From assembly GCA_050633625.1 (NCBI GenBank), contig JBOEGW010000012.1, forward strand, positions 1 to 64,000: a stretch of DNA of 64,000 bases, written 5' to 3'. This stretch comes from JBOEGW01 sp050633625. GTDB lineage: Bacteria > Pseudomonadota > Alphaproteobacteria > Rhodobacterales > Rhodobacteraceae. The notes under the pieces are model-generated. The model made no database searches. It was not told where the DNA came from and saw nothing but the letters and a program-made list of their open reading frames with translations. Shown piece after piece: positions 6,565 to 13,321 of the stretch. The translations under genes and the position numbers were made by a program. Position 1 is the first letter of the stretch, and every line of letters starts with the position of its first letter.

Positions 6565-8496
6565 TTACGCATCGTCTCGTGGTTTGAATACACCGTCAAA
6601 AAACGGCGTTAGGTCGTCGAAGGCATCCAGTGGCAGGATATGAGCAACATATTGGTCAGGACGAACGACGATCATACAGCCTTTCGTCTGGTCGATCCCA
6701 CGCATGTCGTAAATGTCGTCACCAAGCTTGTGATCGACGCAAAAGACCTTTTCGAAATCACGCAGGCCGTAGCTACCTTTCGCAGGACGCAGGAGGGACG
6801 GCATTGCTTCGTAGTTCAGCGACTTGAAGTCCTGCTGGAACACGGCGCGCAGATCGATGAGACCGTCGACGTCCTCGCTCTTGCGCGTGAACCGCTGCAC
6901 CGGCGAGGCAGGATCGCTTTCCAGCCAGGTGCAGAGCCGGTGAATGGCGCCGCCCGGTGTTCCCGTATCATCCTGTCCCGCGAACGCATAAAGGCGCCAG
7001 CGTCCGTCAGCCTCGGCCACATGACCCAGGTGCAGGGGCTTAGCATCGGAAAGCCGAAGCACCGGGGCCGAATGAAACCGTTTCCCGATGGTCAGACCCT
7101 TTGCAAGCTGCTGGTGCTTGGAGTCCGCAATAATTCGCGACGGATCATAGCGTACAGCGAGCCCACCGGTGAATTCGAGATTCTCGATGAACTGTTTCTG
7201 AAAGCGGGGCATGTCCGTACCATCGAGTTCGGATTCGCCCGGCGGTGCGCTCATGACCCGCGCCCATTTGTGATCGGTCTCGACAAGGCGCTTTGCCTCT
7301 TCCAGACGCTCGGCGGAATAGCTGTGCAACAGGCTGGCGTCAGCCCGGCCCGTCAGCACATGCGCCAGCTTCCAGCCGAGGTTGAAGGTATCCCCCATCG
7401 ACACGTTCATGCCCTGGCCGGCCTTGGGACTGTGGGTGTGGCAGGCATCACCTGCCGTGAAGATGCGCGGATTGCGTGTGGCGGTTTCGCCTTCGGGCAC
7501 ATCGTCGAACTTGTCCGTCAAGCGGTGACCGATCTCGTAAACCGACCACCAAACCACTTCTTTCACGTCGATAGTGTAGGGCTGCATGATCCGGTTCGCG
7601 GCGGCGATGATGTGGTCTGACGTCAGGTTGCGGTTCGAAACCCGCTCATCCGGGTTGAGCTTGTCGAGTTCTACGTACATCCGGAACAGGTATCCGCCCT
7701 CACGCGGGATGATCAGGACATTGCCCTCTTTGGCCGACTGGATCAGGCATTTGCGGCGCAGGTCCGGAAAATCGGAATTGGCGAGAATGTCCATCACACC
7801 CCAAGCTTGGTGCGCGGCGTCTCCATGCAACTTGCCGCCGATGGCTTTGCGCACATTGCTGCGCGCGCCATCACAGCCGACGACGTAATTCGCCCGCAAG
7901 GTCAGCGTTTCCCCTGCACTGCCGTCTTCTTTGACCCGCTCAAGCGTCACGGTCACTGGGTACTCCTCCGCGCCCGTGTCGATCTCAATGTCCAGCACGC
8001 GGAGGCCGTAATGCGGTTCGAGCCGTGTCGGCGATTTTCTCATGACATCGAGGAAAAGCTGGTGAATGCGTGCCTGGTTCACGATGGTGTGCGGCATCTC
8101 TGACTGATCGTCGGCGACGTCCTGCGCAATTCCAACGCGCGTGATGTGGTCGGTATTGCTCGGGTCGGGCTTCCAGAAGGTGGTCTGGTTGACCCAGTAG
8201 GCCTCACGCTTGACTTTTTCAGCGAAGCCAAACGCCTGGAACATCTCCATCGAGCGGACATTTACTCCGTCAGCCTGTCCCTTTTCCATCGGGCCATGCT
8301 TGGGCTCGACGATCATCGTGGTAATCTCGGGAAATCCCGCCAATTGCGCAGCAAGGCAAAGGCCGGCCGGGCCGCAGCCCGCAATCAAGACGTCGACTTT
8401 GTCTGGAATTGCACCGCTTTGAGACCGATCACGACCGGGGGCAGGGGCTTTGACGTCAGGATCGCCGGGGCTGAAGCCATCGACATAATATTGCAT
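6565..8496 (-). CDS. mobA: 3-hydroxybenzoate 4-monooxygenase-like FAD-dependent hydroxylase
   Basis: 643 residues, close to the length of Comamonas MobA and phenol hydroxylases. Such enzymes use NAD(P)H and O2 to hydroxylate 3-hydroxybenzoate to protocatechuate. Visible features: an N-terminal MQYYVDGFSPGDP, the FAD dinucleotide motif VDVLIAGCGPAGLC near residues 35-48, VVGCDGARSNVRKAIG, the second FAD motif AGDACHTHSPKAGQGMN near 347, and a C-terminal thioredoxin-fold domain ending in CMIVVRPDQYVAHILPLD. From memory the whole chain tracks the Comamonas MobA sequence closely. The start has GGAGG seven bases upstream. The gene is divergent from a MarR regulator, which matches the known mobR-mobA arrangement. 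Substrate could also be another phenol. Confidence 0.85.
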   Translation of the reverse strand: MQYYVDGFSPGDPDVKAPAPGRDRSQSGAIPDKVDVLIAGCGPAGLCLAAQLAGFPEITTMIVEPKHGPMEKGQADGVNVRSMEMFQAFGFAEKVKREAYWVNQTTFWKPDPSNTDHITRVGIAQDVADDQSEMPHTIVNQARIHQLFLDVMRKSPTRLEPHYGLRVLDIEIDTGAEEYPVTVTLERVKEDGSAGETLTLRANYVVGCDGARSNVRKAIGGKLHGDAAHQAWGVMDILANSDFPDLRRKCLIQSAKEGNVLIIPREGGYLFRMYVELDKLNPDERVSNRNLTSDHIIAAANRIMQPYTIDVKEVVWWSVYEIGHRLTDKFDDVPEGETATRNPRIFTAGDACHTHSPKAGQGMNVSMGDTFNLGWKLAHVLTGRADASLLHSYSAERLEEAKRLVETDHKWARVMSAPPGESELDGTDMPRFQKQFIENLEFTGGLAVRYDPSRIIADSKHQQLAKGLTIGKRFHSAPVLRLSDAKPLHLGHVAEADGRWRLYAFAGQDDTGTPGGAIHRLCTWLESDPASPVQRFTRKSEDVDGLIDLRAVFQQDFKSLNYEAMPSLLRPAKGSYGLRDFEKVFCVDHKLGDDIYDMRGIDQTKGCMIVVRPDQYVAHILPLDAFDDLTPFFDGVFKPRDDA

Positions 8497-8531
8497 CGTT
8501 TTCCTCCACTTTGGCAGCTCGCAGCTTTAAT

Positions 8532-8581
8532 TAGTATCTATACTTACTATATGAAAGCTAGATAGGTATTTGTGAATACCT
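8532..8581. promoter_or_regulatory. Two dyad operators in the mobA-mobR intergenic region
   Basis: TAGTATCTATACTTACTA (8532-8549) is a TAGTA-N2-TATA-N2-TACTA dyad. AGGTATTTGTGAATACCT (8564-8581) has perfect 7-base arms (AGGTATT/AATACCT). MarR dimers bind dyads of this size, and the pair sits where both divergent promoters must lie. The AT-rich setting contrasts with the GC-rich coding flanks. Confidence 0.65.
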
Positions 8582-8643
8582 TTTCGGTTGCACCAAAGAG
8601 ATGTGGCAGCCATCAACGACCACTCACTCAGGAGTTTCCATAC

Positions 8644-9078
8644 ATGAATGTCTATTACATGCCGGGGCATCTGATCCGTCGCCTCAACCAGATGTCCACC
8701 CAGGTCTTCTCCCATCATGTGCAAGTGGCGGGATATGATCTGACGCCGGTCCAGTTCGCGGCGATGGACGCTTTGCGTGCGAATCCAGGACTGGACCAGG
8801 CCGGCATCGCCGCTCTGATCGCCTATGATCGCGCGACGATTGGCGGCGTGATCGACCGGCTAGAACAGAAGGGCCTTGTCACACGGTCCATCAGCAAGCG
8901 TGATCGGCGGGCCCGTGAGGTCGCGCTTTCCGACATGGGCCACAAAGTCTATCAACACGTGCTGCCGACCATTGTCAGGGTGCAAGGAGAAATCCTGGAA
9001 GGCCTGACTGACGATGAACAAAAGCAGTTCCTGCGTCTGGCGGAAAAGGCCCTCCGGTCGGCGTCAAATTCGTATTGA
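8644..9078 (+). CDS. mobR: MarR family regulator, MobR-like
   Basis: 144 residues from the ATG at 8644, which has AGGAG about ten bases upstream. The winged helix-turn-helix is clear: LTPVQFAAMDALRANPGLDQAGIAALIAYDRATI, then the MarR wing ISKRDRRAREVALSDMG. MobR of Comamonas represses mobA and is released by 3-hydroxybenzoate. The divergent layout and the two intergenic dyads support the same role here. A longer frame from 8572 would run into the second dyad and lacks a ribosome site, so it was not used. Confidence 0.85.
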   Translation: MNVYYMPGHLIRRLNQMSTQVFSHHVQVAGYDLTPVQFAAMDALRANPGLDQAGIAALIAYDRATIGGVIDRLEQKGLVTRSISKRDRRAREVALSDMGHKVYQHVLPTIVRVQGEILEGLTDDEQKQFLRLAEKALRSASNSY

Positions 9079-9183
9079 TTAACATAGTAACCCCTACGCG
9101 CTGCTTTCTTCGTAAAATAACATAAACTTCATTACCAGATTTTCAGCGCGTTTTTGGGCAAGTTCAGTTGCGGGTTGGAAACT

Positions 9184-10341
9184 CTACCTCACCCTATTGC
9201 GCCGTTTTTGCAGAGCCGCAACGCTTGCATTAAAGTCCAGCCTTCCTGCCTTGGCTTGACGGATCAGTTCGCGCATCAAACCGCCAGGATTGCGAACAGG
9301 GTAACTCGGGTGATCTCGCTGCGCATCAACCAATAGTAGGCAGAAAGCCAACCCGTGGTCGCCCAAGGTGCTCTGGCCCTCGTGCCAAACTGAAGCATGG
9401 ATATCGAGCATCGGCAGCAACGCCCAGGCAGCCTCGATGATGTCGCGCTCTTTGAGAGGTCGGTTCTGATCTCGGCTCGCGTCAAGCATCATGCGTAAGC
9501 CGTCGCCGGCAATGCGATATAGATTCTCTGGCGTCAGAGCGGGTGGCGCGGGGCAGGGAATTGATGATGGCGGTTCACTCTGTGCGATTTCCGCGTGTCT
9601 TTCAGAGTTATCCACAGCGGGCGGCGTCTCTACAGTTTGAGTTTCTTCTCTGGTGTTTTGTGTAAAGGGCCGGAAGTTTTCCACTGGCTGGTCGGAAGAA
9701 AGCCCATGGTTTTCAAGCCAATCATCAAGGCTGTTGCACAGATCGGAACTGGCCTTCAAATGGGCGTTGAGCCGCTCCAGACCGAGACGGCTTAACGCAT
9801 CGCTGCGTGGCCATTCATCGAAACTGGCCAGAATCTTGACGATCTCAGGATCGTTGATAGCCGAGGAGGGCAGGGCGGCGATGCACCGTTTCATGTGACG
9901 CAAACGAAGGGACCGAAGATCCTTCAAAGCGCGCAAATGCCTCCGTTCCGCACGGAGCCGATCGCGAAGGGCTATGAACTCTTCCAGTCGCGCGATCAGC
10001 GGAGTCAGTATCAAGCCTAGGCCAGCGCGACCAAAGCGGGCCCCATTCGCCGCGACACGTTTCACGATCAGCCCAAGCTTGGCCAGCGCGGCCTCATCCG
10101 TTCGCAACTGGCGCGACGTCTTGCCAAGTTCGACCGCTGCGAGATCTTGCGCGCCAAAAAACACCGGTTCACGATGGGGAGAGGTCCAGTCGGATGCGCG
10201 AGTCCGCCCGATGATGTAGTTCAGAACTGCGAGGCGCGCCGGGCGCAAGCCTATATGCGGGGCAACCTCTGAAATTAGTGCCATAACAGCACCTTTGGTC
10301 CAGCCTTCCGGCAGGGTGAGATGGGTTTGGATCACGTTCAA
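9184..10341 (-). CDS. repC: Replication initiator RepC
   Basis: 385 residues. The N-terminal domain (PEGWTKGAVMALISEVAPHIGLRPARLAVLNYI-like pattern, then the HTH region FFGAQDLAAVELGKTSRQLRTDEAALAKLGLI) matches alphaproteobacterial RepC, a winged-helix initiator. The C-terminal region (HDWxSxx-like LGDHGLAFCLLLVDAQRD, then PVRNPGGLMRELIRQAKAGRL) is also typical. There is no repA or repB beside it; partition may be handled by the ParA-like gene near 38 kb, or the element may be integrative. The start is TTG, with a GTG two codons later. A perfect DnaA box lies inside the gene, where repABC-type origins are placed. Confidence 0.82.
   Translation of the reverse strand: MNVIQTHLTLPEGWTKGAVMALISEVAPHIGLRPARLAVLNYIIGRTRASDWTSPHREPVFFGAQDLAAVELGKTSRQLRTDEAALAKLGLIVKRVAANGARFGRAGLGLILTPLIARLEEFIALRDRLRAERRHLRALKDLRSLRLRHMKRCIAALPSSAINDPEIVKILASFDEWPRSDALSRLGLERLNAHLKASSDLCNSLDDWLENHGLSSDQPVENFRPFTQNTREETQTVETPPAVDNSERHAEIAQSEPPSSIPCPAPPALTPENLYRIAGDGLRMMLDASRDQNRPLKERDIIEAAWALLPMLDIHASVWHEGQSTLGDHGLAFCLLLVDAQRDHPSYPVRNPGGLMRELIRQAKAGRLDFNASVAALQKRRNRVR
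9608..9616. other. Perfect DnaA box inside repC (candidate oriV)
   Basis: TTATCCACA, the full 9-base DnaA box consensus, lies in the part of repC coding for the Pro/Glu-rich linker, next to an AT-richer stretch (about 9640-9700). In repABC replicons the origin is known to lie within repC, so this is the most likely origin site in the window. Confidence 0.55.
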
Positions 10342-10447
10342 TGTCTAGTCCTTGTGAATTGGGACAAGGCTGCAACAGGGCACCCGTGTCCCAGCGAGCG
10401 ACACGTTTTTTCATTGCCTTGACTGTCGGGACTGCTAGAACGAGACC

Positions 10448-10540
10448 ACGGTTTGATTTGATCTGGCGGAACGCCAATTCCGTTGTTCTTTGAGCCCCTC
10501 GCTTGGTTGCTGCCTTGCGGGGGTTTCTTCTTTTTTTTTC
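10448..10540 (+). ncRNA. Candidate antisense (counter-transcribed) RNA in the repC leader
   Basis: On the strand opposite repC, TTGCCT (10414-10419) and TAGAAC (10436-10441) form a promoter with a 16-base spacer. The predicted transcript of about 93 nt contains a short stem TGGCG-gaa-CGCCA (10464-10476) and ends in a strong terminator. No plus-strand gene lies between 9078 and this terminator, so it must end a noncoding transcript. repABC replicons encode a ctRNA of about this size upstream of repC that limits copy number. This is the likely equivalent, although the promoter boxes are not strong. Confidence 0.55.
10495..10540 (+). terminator. Intrinsic terminator of the candidate ctRNA
   Basis: CCCCTCGC (10495-10502) pairs with GCGGGGG (10517-10523) with one bulge, followed by TTTCTTC and nine T (to 10539). 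The T-run fixes the direction as plus strand. Confidence 0.7.
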
Positions 10541-10562
10541 GTTTGCCTGTGACTGTTTGAGA

Positions 10563-11216
10563 TCAGTAGTTGACTTGTTCGAAGCCATAGGTGCCCTCAA
10601 AATCCTCCCAATCGACGAACACAGCACGGACCCAGATATCGGGGCAGTTCTGGCCATATCGCTCGGCCCCTCGGAAGGCTGGAGGAAGGGCACTTATCGA
10701 GCTGTTTTGCCACCGGAATTGGCCGTCCTGATCATACGTGCCACGCCGCACAGAAGCATATCTGTTGCAATCGTCACGGCCCTCCCTCTGACGTGCCGTA
10801 ACCTGAAAGACATCTATGGAGCGGATGAAATCAAAAGCAGGGTCCGTCACATCGATATCGGCGGCACGCCCGACAGCTTGGGCGAGCTGGAGCGTTTCTC
10901 GCTCTCGGGGCAGGGAGACTGCTGGACCCGGATTGAACCCCGCCAACCTGTAGAGGCGCTCAACCGGGTTCGGCGCTTCGAACTCAGCACGCATTGGACA
11001 ACGCCAGATCTGCAGCGGTGGCTCAATTGGCCAGGGCGTGATCCGGCGGATAAACTCCGCGCGCGCCCGGGCACATGGGACCGAAGGCGGCCAACCGCCT
11101 GCGAGGCACAGGAGGATCGCACAATCGATCTGGTAGCCTTGTGCGGCGGCAGGTTTGGCAGCAAGCGGTGTAAGCCCGATCGCGATGATCGCGGCAGTTG
11201 ACAGAAGCCGCCTCAT
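10563..11216 (-). CDS. Exported protein of unknown function
   Basis: 217 residues with a clear signal peptide (MRRLLSTAAIIAIGLTPLAAKPAAAQ, cut after AQ at about residue 26). The mature part has six or so Cys residues (CAILLC, PCARAR, WRCPM, DDCNR, NCPD), suggesting disulphides in the periplasm. It is not a family I recognise. It lies between repC and the start of the secretion operon on the opposite strand, with another small exported protein 85 bases upstream. Its position at the edge of the type IV secretion locus hints at a role in the periplasmic part of transfer. Confidence 0.6.
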   Translation of the reverse strand: MRRLLSTAAIIAIGLTPLAAKPAAAQGYQIDCAILLCLAGGWPPSVPCARARAEFIRRITPWPIEPPLQIWRCPMRAEFEAPNPVERLYRLAGFNPGPAVSLPRERETLQLAQAVGRAADIDVTDPAFDFIRSIDVFQVTARQREGRDDCNRYASVRRGTYDQDGQFRWQNSSISALPPAFRGAERYGQNCPDIWVRAVFVDWEDFEGTYGFEQVNY

Positions 11217-11301
11217 GACAGAGCGCCGCCGCTAAAGCGTTGTCGTATAATCAGACTTATGTTAATTGTGTCATAATTACTGACATATTTTGCGCGTCGT
11301 T

Positions 11302-11571
11302 TCATTGGAACATCTCCTGGTAAGCGTCAAGCACAAGACGGACTTCGGCCTGCGCGGAAGCTGATGCTGCGGCGAGGCAATTCAGATAGGTTTGTGCCTC
11401 ATCGAAGTAGGTGTTGAACTCGGCTCTGATGTCGTCGCCGTACTCGTTCAGGAGCGCAGGCGAGGCCGCCAGCTCCGGCCGCAACGGCAACACGCAGTCC
11501 ATCGCCAGCGTCTCGGCATTTGCTGGGATCGCTAGGGCGATGAATGTGCTACATGCCAGCAACCGCGACAT
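11302..11571 (-). CDS. Small exported protein of unknown function
   Basis: 89 residues from the ATG at 11571 (GGAG nine bases upstream). A short signal peptide (MSRLLACSTFIALAIPANAE) is followed by an acidic, helical mature domain with two Cys (MDCVLPL and YLNCLA). The C-terminal half (YFDEAQTYLNCLAAASASAQAEVRLVLDAYQEMFQ) looks like an amphipathic coil. No family recognised. It is the first minus-strand gene on the left of the divergent control region at 11572-11768. Confidence 0.55.
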   Translation of the reverse strand: MSRLLACSTFIALAIPANAETLAMDCVLPLRPELAASPALLNEYGDDIRAEFNTYFDEAQTYLNCLAAASASAQAEVRLVLDAYQEMFQ

Positions 11572-11628
11572 CTGGTGGTCTCCCGACAATCTGGGGGCGA
11601 ATCGTGTGCCGGACCTATCACCGAAAAA

Positions 11629-11697
11629 ATATCTTAATCAATCAAAAGATATCTATTGACCATCTAAAGGGTTTTCCGCTACGTCGCCGCATATCTT
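11629..11697. promoter_or_regulatory. Divergent control region with ATATCTT repeats
   Basis: ATATCTT (11629-11635), its inverse AAGATAT (11646-11652) and a third ATATCTT (11691-11697) surround a TTGACC box (11656-11661). This is the only sizeable gap between the leftward exported-protein/repC genes and the rightward secretion operon, so it should hold the promoters of both. The -10 box is not clear. Confidence 0.4.
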
Positions 11698-11768
11698 GTG
11701 ACATGCACTGTTTGAAGCGGTGCAATAGCAGGTTACTTCCGTAGGAACTTCTTTCCTTCGGAGGCAAA

Positions 11769-12110
11769 ATGGCAGGAACAAAATACCCCGTGATCCTAAC
11801 ATCGCACATGCAAGAGGCGATCGAGGGTGGGGCATGGATCGAGGTGGAATGCGTTGAAGCCCCGGAAAAGGGCGGCAACACGCATAGGGGTGGCTGGACG
11901 GTTTTCGTCTGCTCCAATGACGGTCAAGGCGGTGTGCACCGGTCGGTCTATGTGACCAACCGGGATCTGAAACCACGCGTCTTCAAGACCGCAGCAGGGC
12001 TCATGAGCTTCTGCCTGGAGCTCGACGCAAAGGTATTCAGCTGCCCTCTCCGAGAAGGTGAGAGAGGCACGTGGGAGTTTGAGACGACAAGGTATCCTAC
12101 CAGCGGCTAG
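11769..12110 (+). CDS. Conserved-looking small cytoplasmic protein, unknown function
   Basis: 113 residues, no signal peptide or membrane helix. The start at 11769 has GGAGG ten bases upstream. It contains GGWTVFVCSNDGQGGVHRSVYVTNRD and a C-terminal basic/aromatic end. It is first in the plus-strand transfer operon and overlaps the transglycosylase gene by 53 bases, so it is probably translated with it. No family recognised; it could be an accessory regulator of transfer. Confidence 0.5.
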   Translation: MAGTKYPVILTSHMQEAIEGGAWIEVECVEAPEKGGNTHRGGWTVFVCSNDGQGGVHRSVYVTNRDLKPRVFKTAAGLMSFCLELDAKVFSCPLREGERGTWEFETTRYPTSG

Positions 12111-12741
12111 CCTCGTTCTCTGGGGGCTTTCAGGCCCTTCCACTTATGCACAATCCGTTATCGATCTCGATGCTCCAGACCGTGTTGGTCGACTGACCAG
12201 TAGCGTTCTCGACTTTGCAAGACCCCAACCCGAGCAAGGCGACATTGTCGCACGGTCTGAGGTCGTCCCTCTTGACTCACCACGCCTTTCTCCGCCTCGG
12301 GTCCCATCGGGCCGCCCTGCGGTCGAGACTATGATCCTTGATGTGGGTTCGGTCTACGCGGACCACCCGGCCCTGCGCAGGGCCGGGATGTCCTCTCGCG
12401 ACTGGCTCGCATTCTTTCGCGCCAACATCGCTATCGAAAGCGCATTTGATCCAAGCGCGCGGTCGCATGTCGGCGCAATCGGGCTTGGGCAGTTGATGCC
12501 GGACACTGCACGCGTGCTTGGCGTCGATCCGCATGATCCTGAGCAAAACCTGCATGGATCCGCCCGCTACTTGCTGACACAACTTGATCGTTTTGGCACG
12601 CCGCAGCTTGCGCTCGCGGCCTACAACGCCGGCCCCGAAGCCGTGGCGCGCCATGGCGGGATTCCCCCCTACCGCGAAACCCAAGGCCATGTCCGCAAGG
12701 TCATGGCCGTCTATGCCCAATCCATCGGAGACCAGATATGA
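12058..12741 (+). CDS. virB1: Lytic transglycosylase, VirB1-like
   Basis: 227 residues. A signal peptide (to about STYAQ, residue 32) is followed by an SLT domain in the second half: IAIESAFDPSARSHVGAIGLGQLMPDTA, with the catalytic Glu in AIES and the GLGQLMP motif, then NLHGSARYLLTQLDRFG and LALAAYNAGPEAV. It cuts peptidoglycan to let the secretion channel cross the wall. The GTG start overlaps the preceding gene, and the stop overlaps virB2 by 4 bases. A second transglycosylase-like gene lies further down the same operon. Confidence 0.85.
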   Translation: MREARGSLRRQGILPAASLVLWGLSGPSTYAQSVIDLDAPDRVGRLTSSVLDFARPQPEQGDIVARSEVVPLDSPRLSPPRVPSGRPAVETMILDVGSVYADHPALRRAGMSSRDWLAFFRANIAIESAFDPSARSHVGAIGLGQLMPDTARVLGVDPHDPEQNLHGSARYLLTQLDRFGTPQLALAAYNAGPEAVARHGGIPPYRETQGHVRKVMAVYAQSIGDQI

Positions 12742-13022
12742 AACGCATCGACTATACCCGGGCGGCATTGGCCGCGTTGCTGATAGTGGCCGCAGCCCCG
12801 GCGCTCGCACAAGACCTTAGCCCGGTCTCTGACATGATCGACAACATCATCGACGCGGTGACGGGTCCGATCGGTCGTGGCCTCGGTGTGCTCGCTCTCG
12901 TGGGATCGGGTGTCATGATGTTTTTCGGGCGCCTCAACTGGCCGATCTTCGTCGCCGTGTTTGTCGGCGTGGTGCTGATCTTTTCGGCCGAGACCATCAT
13001 CGACGGCTTTGCGGCTCCTTGA
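12738..13022 (+). CDS. virB2: VirB2/TrbC family pilin
   Basis: 94 residues: a signal peptide ending PALAQ, then two hydrophobic helices (GRGLGVLALVGSGVMMFFG and WPIFVAVFVGVVLIF) separated by a short loop, the standard VirB2 pilin form. It should be the major subunit of the conjugative pilus. The order virB1-virB2-virB3-virB4 supports the call. Confidence 0.85.
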   Translation: MKRIDYTRAALAALLIVAAAPALAQDLSPVSDMIDNIIDAVTGPIGRGLGVLALVGSGVMMFFGRLNWPIFVAVFVGVVLIFSAETIIDGFAAP

Positions 13023-13045
13023 TCTGACCGACCGCAGAGACCTCC

Positions 13046-13321
13046 ATGCGCGACACACCACTCTTTCTGGGGCTGACCAAGCCGCCACGGATATTCGGTC
13101 TCCCGATCGGATATTTTGTGGCGCTGGTCTTCGCATCCGTGATCCCTTTCATTCTGGTTGACGACATGCGGTTCCTGCTGGTTTTCCTCGCGGGCTACCC
13201 ACCGCTTTGGCTGGTCGCAGACCGCAATCCACATCTGTTTCAGATTTTGAACGTGGTGATGTCGCGCACCCCGCGAACGAGTGTGCGATCCTGTAATGGG
13301 GGCGATCTCTATGTCGCGTGA
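13046..13321 (+). CDS. virB3: VirB3 family inner-membrane protein
   Basis: 91 residues starting MRDTPLFLGLTKPPRIFGLPIGYF, typical of VirB3, with two adjacent hydrophobic helices (residues 25-60). It sits in the inner membrane and associates with the VirB4 ATPase. Its 3' end overlaps virB4 by 11 bases. Confidence 0.85.
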   Translation: MRDTPLFLGLTKPPRIFGLPIGYFVALVFASVIPFILVDDMRFLLVFLAGYPPLWLVADRNPHLFQILNVVMSRTPRTSVRSCNGGDLYVA

